Positions 8,662 through 18,352 of a DNA stretch of 64,000 bases are shown piece by piece; positions within the stretch are counted from its first letter, which is position 1, and every line of letters begins with the position of its first letter. The notes below the pieces were generated by a model that was not told the origin of the DNA, made no database searches, and was given only the letters and a program-made list of their open reading frames with translations. Position numbers and translations under genes: made by a program. The stretch comes from Bacteroidales bacterium UBA1715 (GTDB lineage: Bacteria > Bacteroidota > Bacteroidia > Bacteroidales > UBA1715): assembly GCA_002317135.1 (NCBI GenBank), contig DCIX01000010.1, positions 1-64,000 of the forward strand. The letters are read 5' to 3'.

Positions 8662-10089
8662 TTATTGAATCAACTGTTCGCGGTTCGCATCAAGCTTCAC
8701 AAAAATGAACAATAAGATAGTAAAACCCCATAACGAAGAACCTCCATAACTAAAAAATGGAAGTGGAATACCAATTACTGGCATAAGACCAATTGTCATT
8801 CCTATATTTACTGCGATATGGAAAAATAACACACTCGCAACGCAATAGCCATAAATTCTACTAAACTTGGTTCGTTGCCGTTCCGCATCACGCATAATTC
8901 GACAAATCAGATACACAAATAAGGCAATTACTATCACGGAACCAACAAATCCCCATTCTTCACCAATCGTACAGAAAATAAAGTCGGTACTTTGTTCTGG
9001 CACAAAGTCATTCTTTGTTTGTGTTCCATCCAAAAAGCCCTTGCCAAACCAGTCACCAGAACCAATGGCAATCTTTGATTGTATCACATTAAATTCACTT
9101 CCTCTTGGATCCGACTCCAAACCAAAAAACACATTGATACGTTTTTGTTGGTGAGCTTCCAAAATATGAGAAAATACATAATCTACCGATTGGGAAATAG
9201 CAACCGAACCAAAGGCAATACCAAACAATACCATTAGCATGGCCACCTTTTTCTTATATGTATATACTGCAAGTGGAATTATTGTTAGTATAAATCCTGC
9301 AAAAAGCAGACTGATATATTTCTCTTCCATTATTATGTAACACACCAATGGAAGTAGAAAAGCAGCAAGAACCAACAACAATGTAGTCAATGGTAATTTA
9401 TGTTTTTTTTGCGTACCGTAAATCACAAATGCAATAAGACAACCTATAATAGAAAGTATTGAGATTATTTCTGCACCCCAAATAATTGACAGAGAAAAAA
9501 TTAGAACTGCTCCAACACCAAACAATATAATAAAAAATGGCATGCCTTCTCTATAGAACACAAGAAATAATGATGCGAACACCAAGGCAGAACCTGCATC
9601 ACCTTGCATAACAATTAACAAGGCAGGAATCAAAACAATAATACCTATTCGAAATATACCGCTTCTTTTCACAATGCTGACTCCGTGTTGTCCTAGGTTT
9701 TTAGCCACCATCAAACAAGTTGCAAGTTTCGCGAATTCCGAGGGTTGGAATCGAAATGGACCTATTTCTATCCATGAGCGTGCTCCCTTAATTTCGGGAG
9801 CAAACAAGTACACGCCTATCAAAGCCAGTAAGACAAGAACATAAAATATGTCGGCAAACGCATAATAGACACCACTGTCAATTATGAGTATAGACACAGC
9901 TAAAATAAAGGCAGCAATAATCCAGATTAACTGTTTTCCATACTTCTGATCAATATCCACAATTGATGCTGCTGTTTCGTCAAACACAGCAGAGTAGATG
10001 TTTATCCAGCCTGCAAACACAAGAAAGACATATATTAAAATTATATGCCAATCAATTTTCTGCAATATGTTACCAAACTGTTGTGCCAT
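8662..10089 (-). CDS. rodA: Rod-shape SEDS peptidoglycan glycosyltransferase RodA
   Basis: RodA polymerises lipid II into glycan strands during lateral wall growth, partnered by PBP2. At 475 residues it is longer than the ~370 residues of E. coli RodA because of extra hydrophobic helices in the middle (about 225-290), a variant I associate with Bacteroidota. Conserved features include GARSWIEIGPFRFQPSEFAKL and, near the end, MPVIGIPLPFFSYGGSS. Its start overlaps the mrdA stop (TAATG), indicating translational coupling with its partner. Confidence 0.96.
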   Translation of the reverse strand: MAQQFGNILQKIDWHIILIYVFLVFAGWINIYSAVFDETAASIVDIDQKYGKQLIWIIAAFILAVSILIIDSGVYYAFADIFYVLVLLALIGVYLFAPEIKGARSWIEIGPFRFQPSEFAKLATCLMVAKNLGQHGVSIVKRSGIFRIGIIVLIPALLIVMQGDAGSALVFASLFLVFYREGMPFFIILFGVGAVLIFSLSIIWGAEIISILSIIGCLIAFVIYGTQKKHKLPLTTLLLVLAAFLLPLVCYIIMEEKYISLLFAGFILTIIPLAVYTYKKKVAMLMVLFGIAFGSVAISQSVDYVFSHILEAHQQKRINVFFGLESDPRGSEFNVIQSKIAIGSGDWFGKGFLDGTQTKNDFVPEQSTDFIFCTIGEEWGFVGSVIVIALFVYLICRIMRDAERQRTKFSRIYGYCVASVLFFHIAVNIGMTIGLMPVIGIPLPFFSYGGSSLWGFTILLFIFVKLDANREQLIQ

Positions 10090-11900
10090 TACCGAGAATG
10101 TATGAAATCTTTTTCTAGAATTTGTTTTTCACGCCATGTAGCCGTGATAGTATCTTTTAGGTATTTTTCTATCATTAAGCTAGCAATTGGCGCTGCCCAT
10201 GTAGCACCAAAACCAGCATTTTCAACATACACAGAGATTGCAATTTTAGGATCTTCGCGTGGAGCAAATGCCATGAAGATTGAGTGGTCAGCTCCATGAG
10301 GGTTTTGTGCCGTTCCTGTCTTTCCACACATCGCAATATCCTTTAAGGCTACAAACCATGCCGTAGCACCTGGACCACCTTGCACAACCTGATACATACC
10401 TTCCTGAACAATGTCAAAAAATTTTGGATCAATTGATGTTTGATGTTTTTGTATAAAACTTTTATCAAACACAGTATCGTCAATCTCTTGAACTACGTGA
10501 GGTGTATAATAATACCCTTTGTTCGCAATTGTCGCGGCAATATTTGCCATCTGCAATGGCGTCATAGAAATTTCACCTTGACCAATAGACAGAGAAACAA
10601 TTGTCAATGATTTCCAACGATTTTTACCATACACTCTATCGTAGAATTCTGCTTTCGGAACAATACCCGGACGTTCGCTTGGCAAATCGACTCCTAAACG
10701 ATCACCCAATCCAAAACTTAAAATATGTGAACGCCATTTTAAGAAACCTTCACGAACAGAAGGGAATTTGTTGGCATCAAGTATTGCACGGAATTCGTTA
10801 CAATAGTATGCGTTACACGACATTTTGATTGATTCCACCAAATCTATCGGCGAAACGTGGTTGTGACAGCCCACATGCAAACCTCCAGAATTATACCCTG
10901 CCTGACAACCATACATAGTGTGACGATTGACAATACCTTCTTGCAATCCAACAAGTGCATTCAACGTTTTAAATGTAGAACCTGGAGGGTATCTATCACC
11001 TTGAATAGGACGATTATATAACGGTTTGAGCGGATCGTTCACCAATCGTTTATAGTTCTCACCAACCAAACGACCAACCATAATATTGGGGTCGAAAGTC
11101 GGAGCCGAAACAATAGCCAAAATTCCTCCTGTTTTCGGGTCAATAGCAACAATACTTCCTTTCTTGTTCTGCATTAAGCGTTCTCCGTATTGTTGTAATT
11201 CAATGTCAAGAGTTGTAGTAATGTTCTTCCCAAGAACTACATTCTTATCGTACTTACCATTTTCAAGAGAGCCTTTTACTCGACCTTTTACATCAACTTG
11301 GTAATATTTACCTCCTTTTACACCACGAAGATAGGACTCATACGATTTTTCAATACCAATTTTGCCAATATAATCTCCTTGTTCATAGTAATTATTTGCT
11401 TCAATCTCATTCTTGTCAACCTCACTAATATATCCGAGAACCAACGCACCACAATGGTATGGATACTTACGCACAGTACGAGTCTGTACATAAAATCCAG
11501 GGAAGTTATATAATTGCTCTTGCAATCGGACATAGTTTTCTGCGCTAATTTGTTTTACTATAGGATACGGTTTATATCTATTCTGTTTTGCTTTCTTTAA
11601 TTCAGACATAAACACGTCTTTATTCACATTTATAAGGGAAAGTAACGCTATTGTATCAAGATTTTTTATCTGGCCGGTAACAACCATTAAATCGTAGGCA
11701 ACCTCATTGGTTACAATCAACTTACCATTTCTATCGTACACAAGTCCACGAGCAGGATGATGCACCTCAAATCGACGGCTATTGTTTTGAGCATCAAGTT
11801 TATACGTATCGTCCATCACTTGAATATAGAACAAGCGTCCAACATAAACAATAGCCAAAGCTATCACAATAAAGGTAAGAATAGACCGCCTATGCTCCAT
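10089..11900 (-). CDS. mrdA: Penicillin-binding protein 2 (elongasome transpeptidase)
   Basis: PBP2 crosslinks the glycan strands made by RodA. The 603-residue protein has one N-terminal membrane helix (about 8-27), a pedestal domain from about 45 to 220, and a transpeptidase domain with the three active-site motifs in order: STFK (in PPGSTFKTLNAL), SCN and KTGTAQNPHG. It sits between mreD and rodA in the rod-shape operon, one base from mreD. Confidence 0.97.
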   Translation of the reverse strand: MEHRRSILTFIVIALAIVYVGRLFYIQVMDDTYKLDAQNNSRRFEVHHPARGLVYDRNGKLIVTNEVAYDLMVVTGQIKNLDTIALLSLINVNKDVFMSELKKAKQNRYKPYPIVKQISAENYVRLQEQLYNFPGFYVQTRTVRKYPYHCGALVLGYISEVDKNEIEANNYYEQGDYIGKIGIEKSYESYLRGVKGGKYYQVDVKGRVKGSLENGKYDKNVVLGKNITTTLDIELQQYGERLMQNKKGSIVAIDPKTGGILAIVSAPTFDPNIMVGRLVGENYKRLVNDPLKPLYNRPIQGDRYPPGSTFKTLNALVGLQEGIVNRHTMYGCQAGYNSGGLHVGCHNHVSPIDLVESIKMSCNAYYCNEFRAILDANKFPSVREGFLKWRSHILSFGLGDRLGVDLPSERPGIVPKAEFYDRVYGKNRWKSLTIVSLSIGQGEISMTPLQMANIAATIANKGYYYTPHVVQEIDDTVFDKSFIQKHQTSIDPKFFDIVQEGMYQVVQGGPGATAWFVALKDIAMCGKTGTAQNPHGADHSIFMAFAPREDPKIAISVYVENAGFGATWAAPIASLMIEKYLKDTITATWREKQILEKDFIHSR

Positions 11901-11901
11901 A

Positions 11902-12405
11902 TTATTTTCTTAAAATAAATTGTTCGCAGACAAACAGCACCAACATAGTAAGAAATATGTTTATACACATTCTTACCATCATAAATCCAATTTGCTCAGA
12001 CAAAAATGTAAAGCAGAAATACAATACAATATGATGTATTGTAACACAAGCAAACAGATATTTCAATGCCCAAGTTGCACCAAAATTGGCAATAATTGGA
12101 GTCGGATTTGCCTCATATCCTTGTCGAGGTTGTAATAATTTTAGCACAGTTGGTCGTACAAATGCCATCGCTACCGAAGCACAAGAATGAACGCCAAGTG
12201 AATTTACCGACAAATCAACAAAAAAACCTACAACAAAAGACAAAAATAGAATCAATGTTGGCGATAGGTTTACTGGCAAAACAAGTATGAATAACAAATA
12301 CAAGTACGGAGAAATCATACCTATTGCAGGAATGTTGTTGAAGATAAGCACCTGCAACAACAACACACAGAGGAATATTATACTATATCGAACAATTTTC
12401 TCCAT
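11902..12405 (-). CDS. mreD: Rod-shape membrane protein MreD
   Basis: The 167-residue, almost entirely hydrophobic protein has five or so predicted membrane helices and no catalytic motif. Identity rests on size, topology and its position between mreC and mrdA. It starts with a TAATG overlap on the mreC stop. Confidence 0.9.
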   Translation of the reverse strand: MEKIVRYSIIFLCVLLLQVLIFNNIPAIGMISPYLYLLFILVLPVNLSPTLILFLSFVVGFFVDLSVNSLGVHSCASVAMAFVRPTVLKLLQPRQGYEANPTPIIANFGATWALKYLFACVTIHHIVLYFCFTFLSEQIGFMMVRMCINIFLTMLVLFVCEQFILRK

Positions 12406-13223
12406 TACTGTACAGCACCTTCAAGTCTTTCTCGTTCTTCTTTAAATAAATCTTTTACAACATACACATAATCAATGCGTTTGAAGTCAGTTGACAAGCG
12501 AACTTCGGCAGAGAAGAAATTATCATTTTGATAATACGACTCAACTGTTCCCACCATAATTTCACTTGGGAATAAATTCGAATATGAGTTTGTAACTAAT
12601 GTATCGCCCACATTTATGATTGCGTGCAACGGAATCTCTTCTAATATTGCCGTTTTGTAGTCCTGTCCGTCCCAGGTTAATGAGCCGTAGAAACCAGACT
12701 TCTTCAATTTCGTACTAACACGGAATTGCGGATTCAGCACAGTCATTATCAATGAGAAATTCTGCGAAGTACGAACAACCACACCGACAATTCCCATAGG
12801 GCAGATTACCGCCATATCCTTACGAATACCTTGTCGCCAGCCCTTATTTATAGTAATAAAATTCTTTGGCTTATTTACCGAATTATTCAAAACCTTAGCG
12901 GCGATATATTCATATTGCTGTTGATATGCGGTATCAACAACCTTTGTTGCCGTAAAGGAATTGTTATACTTTGAAAATTCCTGATTTGCGTACAATCTGC
13001 CATTCTCTTCTACAAGACGCTGATTCGCAAAACGCAAGTAAAAGTATTTCGTAATACCTTCTGAAATAGAGTAAATTCTACCTTGAAACGCATTCGAAAG
13101 TGCTCCAAATCGACTTTTTTGTGGTTCGTTGAAATTGACAATCAGAGTGATAGAAACTATTTGCAATAGTATAAAAAGCAAGATAAAACTATACTTTCCA
13201 ATAAATGCAAATAGGTTCCTCAT
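12405..13223 (-). CDS. mreC: Rod-shape determining protein MreC
   Basis: The 272-residue protein has one N-terminal membrane helix (about 9-30), a short coiled coil around 60-90 and a periplasmic beta-barrel region with the typical KNFITINKGWRQGIRKDMAV and GIVGVVVRTS segments. MreC connects the MreB filament to PBP2 and activates the elongasome. It is 15 bases downstream of mreB. Confidence 0.95.
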   Translation of the reverse strand: MRNLFAFIGKYSFILLFILLQIVSITLIVNFNEPQKSRFGALSNAFQGRIYSISEGITKYFYLRFANQRLVEENGRLYANQEFSKYNNSFTATKVVDTAYQQQYEYIAAKVLNNSVNKPKNFITINKGWRQGIRKDMAVICPMGIVGVVVRTSQNFSLIMTVLNPQFRVSTKLKKSGFYGSLTWDGQDYKTAILEEIPLHAIINVGDTLVTNSYSNLFPSEIMVGTVESYYQNDNFFSAEVRLSTDFKRIDYVYVVKDLFKEERERLEGAVQ

Positions 13224-13238
13224 CTGTATATAGTATCA

Positions 13239-14261
13239 TTATCGAATCAAGAATTTGAACTTGTCAATATTCTTCAACGCATAACCTGTACCACGAGCAA
13301 CTGAGTGTAGTGGATCTTCGGCAACCTTGAATTTAATACCTGTTCTTTTCTCCAAACGAATATCAAGACCTTTCAATAAAGCACCACCACCAGTTAACCA
13401 AATTCCGTCACGAGAAATGTCGGAATACAATTCTGCAGGAGTTGCTTCCAAAGCAGCGATAATGGCATTCTCAATAGAGTTAAGCGATTCATCTAGCCAT
13501 TGTGCTGTTTGCATATACGAAACATTTACATCCAATGGTTTAGCCGACACCAAGTGAGAACCTTTTACCATATAATCTGCTGGTGGATTTTCCAACTCGT
13601 CAACAGCGGCACCAACATGGATTTTAATTTCTTCGGCTGTACGTTCACCAATTTTAATATTTTCACTTGAACGAAGATTTTCTTGAATCTTAGAAGTGAA
13701 CACATCACCGGCAATCTTAATAGACTTATCGCATACGATACCACCCAAAGAAATCACAGCGATTTCTGTTGTACCACCACCGATATCTACAATCATGTGA
13801 CCTTGTGGCTCTTCAACATCCAAGCCGATACCAAGAGCAGCAGCCATAGGTTCGTGGATCATATATACCTCACGACCACCAGCATTTTCAGCAGAGTCAC
13901 GAACGGCACGAAGTTCCACTTCAGTACAACCTGAAGGAATACAAACAACGATTTTTAATGAAGGAGTAAACAAAGGTGTTTTTTCCTGCATCATCTTAAT
14001 CATACCACGGATCATAATTTCCGCACAGTTAAAGTCCGCAATCACACCATCCTTCATCGGACGAACAACCTTAATACCTGAGTGGTTCTTACCCATCATC
14101 TGACGAGCTTTCTTACCAATAGCAACAGGTTGTAGTGTGTGACTATCCAAAGCAACGATACTTGGTTCGTCAACAACGATTTTATCGTCTTGAATTATAA
14201 TGGTATTTGCCGTACCTAAATCTATAGCAATTTCTTGCGAAAGAAATGAAAATAATCCCAT
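13239..14261 (-). CDS. mreB: Rod-shape actin homologue MreB
   Basis: MreB forms ATP-dependent membrane-bound filaments that orient cell-wall synthesis. The 340-residue protein starts at MGLFSFLSQEIAIDLGTANT, with phosphate 1 motif DLGTANT, phosphate 2 VDIGGGTTE and the adenosine motif TGGGALLKG. It lies 6 bases after purH and leads mreCD-mrdA-rodA, indicating a rod-shaped cell. Confidence 0.98.
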   Translation of the reverse strand: MGLFSFLSQEIAIDLGTANTIIIQDDKIVVDEPSIVALDSHTLQPVAIGKKARQMMGKNHSGIKVVRPMKDGVIADFNCAEIMIRGMIKMMQEKTPLFTPSLKIVVCIPSGCTEVELRAVRDSAENAGGREVYMIHEPMAAALGIGLDVEEPQGHMIVDIGGGTTEIAVISLGGIVCDKSIKIAGDVFTSKIQENLRSSENIKIGERTAEEIKIHVGAAVDELENPPADYMVKGSHLVSAKPLDVNVSYMQTAQWLDESLNSIENAIIAALEATPAELYSDISRDGIWLTGGGALLKGLDIRLEKRTGIKFKVAEDPLHSVARGTGYALKNIDKFKFLIR

Positions 14262-14267
14262 AATCTA

Positions 14268-15857
14268 TTAATGTTTAAAGTGTCTTCTACCAGTGAATAC
14301 CATAGCGATATCAAACTTGTTGCAAGCATCAATAACTTCTTCGTCACGAATACTACCACCTGGTTGTACGATGTATTTAATACCATACTCATTACAAACC
14401 TCTACGCTATCGCTGAATGGGAAGAATGCATCTGAAATTAATACTGAGTCTTCGATTTTACATCCATCTTTCAAGTTGAAACGAGGAATTGTCAAAAGAC
14501 GCAAACTATCAATACGGTTTGGTTGACCCATACCTGCACCTGTTAACCAATATGAGCCATCTTCTGCTTGTGAAACAAGTGACATTGAGTTACTCTTAAG
14601 GTATTTACAAGCTTGTGTTCCGAATTTAGCCAAATCGAGTTGCTTTTCAGAGAATACTTTGCTTGTAACTGGTTTATATTCAGTATCCATACCTTCATCT
14701 TCGTCTTGTACCAAAAGACCTCCATTTACAGAACGATATAACTTTTCACCCGTAATTGCTGGTTTTACTGGAGTAACCAATACACGAAGATTTTTCTTCT
14801 TAGCCAAAATTTCTTTTGCTTCTTCTGAATAAGAAGGAGCTATCATGATTTCGATAAACTTACCAGTGAACCAATTTGCGATTTCAGCATTTACCTCACA
14901 AGTAAAACATACAATACCTCCGTATGCACTTACAGGATCACCAGCCCAAGCCAATTCCAATGCTCTCATTGGTGTGCTTGCTACTGCCAAACCACAAGGA
15001 TTCAAGTGTTTAACTACAGAAACTGCAACTTTATTTGGAACATTTGATACAGAATTATATGCATCACTTGCAGCTTTCCAAGCAGCATCTGCGTCAAGCA
15101 TATTGTTGTAAGAGATTTCTTTCCCTTGTAGGCAAGGTGAATTTGCCAAAGTATGTTCTAAACCTGTGTTTGCAAATTGATAGAACACTGCTTTTTGGTG
15201 AGGGTTTTCACCATAACGAAGAACCTTACCGTTAGTCAAACTAATCTTTTCAGAACCTTCATTTCCTTGGTTAAAGTAGTTAAAGATTGCTGAATCATAG
15301 TGTGAAGAAACATTGAAAGCATCGCAAGCGAAACTCTTTCTGTCTTCTAATGAACTAACACCTTTCTTTTCTGCCAAAAGAGTGTCTAACTTACCATATT
15401 GTTGTTTTGATGCAACGATAATAACATCCTTGAAATTCTTAGCTGCAGCACGAATCAATGAAATACCACCGATATCTATCTTTTCAATAATATCTTGTTC
15501 AGAAGCACCCGATGCAACTGTTTGTTCAAATGGATACAAGTCAACAATAACCAAGTCAATTTCTGGAATTTCATATTTTGCCATTTGTTCTTGGTCACCT
15601 TCGTTATCACGACGACCCAAGATTCCACCAAATACTTTTGGATGAAGAGTTTTTACACGACCACCAAGAATTGATGGATATGTTGTTAAACTTTCAACAG
15701 CAGTTACTTTACAACCCAAACCTTCCAAGAATGTTTGTGTACCACCTGTTGAATAAAATGTAATTCCTAACTCTTTCAGTTTTAATACGATACTATCAAG
15801 ACCGTCTTTGTGAAATACTGAAATTAACGCTGATTTAATTTGTTTATCTGAACTCAT
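14268..15857 (-). CDS. purH: Bifunctional AICAR formyltransferase / IMP cyclohydrolase
   Basis: PurH performs the last two steps of IMP synthesis, using 10-formyl-THF (which FolD in this window supplies). The 529-residue protein has the N-terminal cyclohydrolase with STGGTQTFLEG and GGRVKTLHPK, and the C-terminal transformylase with KHLNPCGLAVA and the PGGSIRDEEVI signature. It is the first gene of the rod-shape operon. Confidence 0.98.
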   Translation of the reverse strand: MSSDKQIKSALISVFHKDGLDSIVLKLKELGITFYSTGGTQTFLEGLGCKVTAVESLTTYPSILGGRVKTLHPKVFGGILGRRDNEGDQEQMAKYEIPEIDLVIVDLYPFEQTVASGASEQDIIEKIDIGGISLIRAAAKNFKDVIIVASKQQYGKLDTLLAEKKGVSSLEDRKSFACDAFNVSSHYDSAIFNYFNQGNEGSEKISLTNGKVLRYGENPHQKAVFYQFANTGLEHTLANSPCLQGKEISYNNMLDADAAWKAASDAYNSVSNVPNKVAVSVVKHLNPCGLAVASTPMRALELAWAGDPVSAYGGIVCFTCEVNAEIANWFTGKFIEIMIAPSYSEEAKEILAKKKNLRVLVTPVKPAITGEKLYRSVNGGLLVQDEDEGMDTEYKPVTSKVFSEKQLDLAKFGTQACKYLKSNSMSLVSQAEDGSYWLTGAGMGQPNRIDSLRLLTIPRFNLKDGCKIEDSVLISDAFFPFSDSVEVCNEYGIKYIVQPGGSIRDEEVIDACNKFDIAMVFTGRRHFKH

Positions 15858-15879
15858 TGTACTGATTTTTTGCTCCCTA

Positions 15880-15887
15880 CAAAAGTA
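15880..15887 (-). promoter_or_regulatory. Candidate -7 element for purH-mreB operon
   Basis: The minus strand reads TACTTTTG (TAnnTTTG consensus) 22 bases before the purH ATG. No convincing TTTG -33 box was found at the expected spacing. Confidence 0.4.
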
Positions 15888-15905
15888 AAATTTTATCTTT
15901 TATTA

Positions 15906-16913
15906 TTAGTTTTTGAATACATATTTCCTCACATAAATATTTGAACCTACCTCCAACACATTGTTCAAGTCTGCTTTATTGATTTTTGCAAGACGTTCAG
16001 CCTTCATTCCATACAACTGAGAAATCGTATAGAATGTCTCGCCATCACGAACAGTGTGTGTCATATATTTACTATCGGCACGCATTGCTTTCTCTTCGAG
16101 ATACACCATTGTGCCTTCTTGTAAATCTTGACCAGGAGTAAATTCATTTATTGCGAACAACTTCCACATTGGAACGCCAAATTTCTGCGATATTGTATAA
16201 ATCGTTTCATTTTTCTCCAATATCACGAATTTCTTATGATTGTTCTTGTATACTCGTTTGCCGTGTTTTGTTGCAATTGGTTCACTTGTCCATGGTGTAG
16301 GAGCTTCAATTGTTGATGTTGGAGCATCGCCTTTAACAACAACCGTTTTTTCTTTTTCTTCAACTTTTTCCTTCTTCGTCTTTTTATCGAACATTTCAGG
16401 AGTCATTGCATCGTATTTCTGCAAATTATTGTCCTCAATAATCTTTATCAACATTTTTGGATACTCTGGATTTGTTGCATAACCGGCACGCTTCAAGCCG
16501 TATGCCCAAGAAGTATAATCACCTTTGTCAAAGTCAAATAAAAAGGCATAACGTTGCCCGTTTCTCAAAAAATTTGAATGGTCAACATACGAATCATACA
16601 CCTGATCGTATACTCGGAAACATTCTCCCTTGGCATCATCATCGTGATACACACGCTTGCCTTGCCATGAACTATGGCATTTTATGCCAAAATGGTTATT
16701 CGATGCTATTGACAAATCACTGTTCCCATTGTTTGACTCCAAACATGCTTGTGCCAAAGTAATACTCGCAGGAATTCCCACACGCTGCATCTCTTGAACG
16801 GCTAATTTCGCATATTTTTCGATATATTCTTCTCGTGTTAATTTTGCATTTTGAGCAATACAAACAACTGAAACCCAGCATATTGTAAGAATTATCGAAA
16901 TCGTTCTTTTCAT
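15906..16913 (-). CDS. Secreted glucosaminidase (FlgJ/Auto type) with two LysM domains
   Basis: The start is placed at MKRTISIILTICWVSVVCIAQ (16913), which gives a clean signal peptide; the frame extends 13 codons further but those are charged. Residues 30-180 form a glucosaminidase domain (ASITLAQACLESNNGNSDLS with a likely catalytic Glu, NNHFGIKCH, YDSYVDHSNFL, WAYGLKRAGYAT). After a linker of about 50 residues rich in lysine, glutamate and threonine come two LysM modules (about 225-275 and 285-335) that bind peptidoglycan. It should cut between GlcNAc and MurNAc in the periplasm. Confidence 0.9.
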   Translation of the reverse strand: MKRTISIILTICWVSVVCIAQNAKLTREEYIEKYAKLAVQEMQRVGIPASITLAQACLESNNGNSDLSIASNNHFGIKCHSSWQGKRVYHDDDAKGECFRVYDQVYDSYVDHSNFLRNGQRYAFLFDFDKGDYTSWAYGLKRAGYATNPEYPKMLIKIIEDNNLQKYDAMTPEMFDKKTKKEKVEEKEKTVVVKGDAPTSTIEAPTPWTSEPIATKHGKRVYKNNHKKFVILEKNETIYTISQKFGVPMWKLFAINEFTPGQDLQEGTMVYLEEKAMRADSKYMTHTVRDGETFYTISQLYGMKAERLAKINKADLNNVLEVGSNIYVRKYVFKN

Positions 16914-16949
16914 TTGAGTGAGATTGAAATACCTATTTTTTGACGCTTT

Positions 16950-16957
16950 CAAAATTA
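16950..16957 (-). promoter_or_regulatory. Candidate -7 element for the LysM glucosaminidase
   Basis: TAATTTTG on the minus strand, 36 bases before the chosen start, in the gap between rseP and this gene. It supports the shorter start at 16913. Confidence 0.4.
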
Positions 16958-17050
16958 CAGATGTTCAAAAAATATATGTGCGTATTTCTTCAAAAGAATT
17001 TCACAAGTTATCAAACTTTATTCACAATTGTTATAAAGTTTGTGACCTGA

Positions 17051-18352
17051 TTACAGTCGTGTGAAATCCATCACCAACGCATAGAAGAAAATAGCGAAAA
17101 TTATAGCCATTCCTATCATCTGTGCATTCTCCAAAAACGAATCGCTCGGCTTTTTACGAGCAACTAATTCGTATAAAAGAAATAACAAATGACCACCATC
17201 TAATCCTGGAATTGGTAATATGTTCATAAAAGCAAGTATCACAGAAAATAAGGCAGCCAATGACCAGAAACTTCTCCAGTTCCAAGTTTCGTCGTACAAT
17301 TTTCCCATAGAGACAAAACTACCGACTTGCTTTGAACCTTCTTTTGTGAACACCAACTTGAATTGCTTAATATAAAACACAAGCGTATTTGCTCCCATTT
17401 TTATTCCCTCAGGGATAGATTGCAAAAGCGTATAGTTTTCGGTCTTTAATTCAAACAAATCATACGCCGATTTTGTCCATGCCCCAATCTTACCTTCTGG
17501 CGAAATCGTAATCGGAATTTTCTCTTCATATCCGTGACGCGAAACTGTCAATTCAACCTCTTTGTTTTTGTATTGCGAGATTGTTTTTACAAAGTCATAG
17601 AATGCTGGAGTTTTAATTGAATCAACCGCTATAATTCTATCATTTACACGAAGTTTCGATTTTTCCGCAGGCGTATTTGGCATGATAGAATCTATAATAA
17701 AAGGAACATTTTCCGTAATAAAAAATGACTGTTGATTAGCAATTATTTGCTCACCTATTCCTTCGGGAATTGGAACCTCAACTGTACGACCATTTCGGTC
17801 AACAACAATTTTGTCGGATTTATCTAACAAAATCATACTTACAGCTTCACCCAAAGTTGCTGGAACTTTATCGTTTACTTGCAAAATCTTATCGCCATTC
17901 TGCAGACCCATGTTCAAAGCAACTGAATCACAATAAATTCCGTATTCAAGGTTTTGCAATGGAAGCGTTGTTTTGCCCCATGTAAATGAAATTGCCGCAT
18001 AAATTAGAATTGCCGTAATAAAATTGTTTATTACACCACCGGTAATGATTAACATCCTCTGATACAATGGTCTACTTCGATATTCCCATGGTTGCGGTTC
18101 CGAATTCAATGATTCCGTATCCATAGACTCATCAACCATACCTGCTATCTTACAATATCCTCCCAAAGGAAGCCAACCTATTCCATATTCTGTTTCTCCC
18201 ACTTTACGTTTGTATAACGAAAACCATGGGTTAAAAAACAAATAGAATTTATCTACGCGGACGCCAAAGATTTTCGCCCACATAAAATGACCAAGTTCAT
18301 GGACGAAAACAAGCAAAGTTAAAGTTACTAATAATTGAATGGTTTGCATCAT
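17051..18352 (-). CDS. rseP: RseP-family site-2 membrane metalloprotease
   Basis: This intramembrane zinc protease clips single-pass proteins such as anti-sigma factors or signal-peptide remnants. The 433-residue protein has HExxH in the first helix (FVHELGHFMWAK, His19-Glu20), two PDZ-like regions (about 135-195 and 215-285) and the second metal-binding motif PIPGLDGGHLLF near 390. Its ATG overlaps the dxr stop (ATGA). Confidence 0.96.
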   Translation of the reverse strand: MMQTIQLLVTLTLLVFVHELGHFMWAKIFGVRVDKFYLFFNPWFSLYKRKVGETEYGIGWLPLGGYCKIAGMVDESMDTESLNSEPQPWEYRSRPLYQRMLIITGGVINNFITAILIYAAISFTWGKTTLPLQNLEYGIYCDSVALNMGLQNGDKILQVNDKVPATLGEAVSMILLDKSDKIVVDRNGRTVEVPIPEGIGEQIIANQQSFFITENVPFIIDSIMPNTPAEKSKLRVNDRIIAVDSIKTPAFYDFVKTISQYKNKEVELTVSRHGYEEKIPITISPEGKIGAWTKSAYDLFELKTENYTLLQSIPEGIKMGANTLVFYIKQFKLVFTKEGSKQVGSFVSMGKLYDETWNWRSFWSLAALFSVILAFMNILPIPGLDGGHLLFLLYELVARKKPSDSFLENAQMIGMAIIFAIFFYALVMDFTRL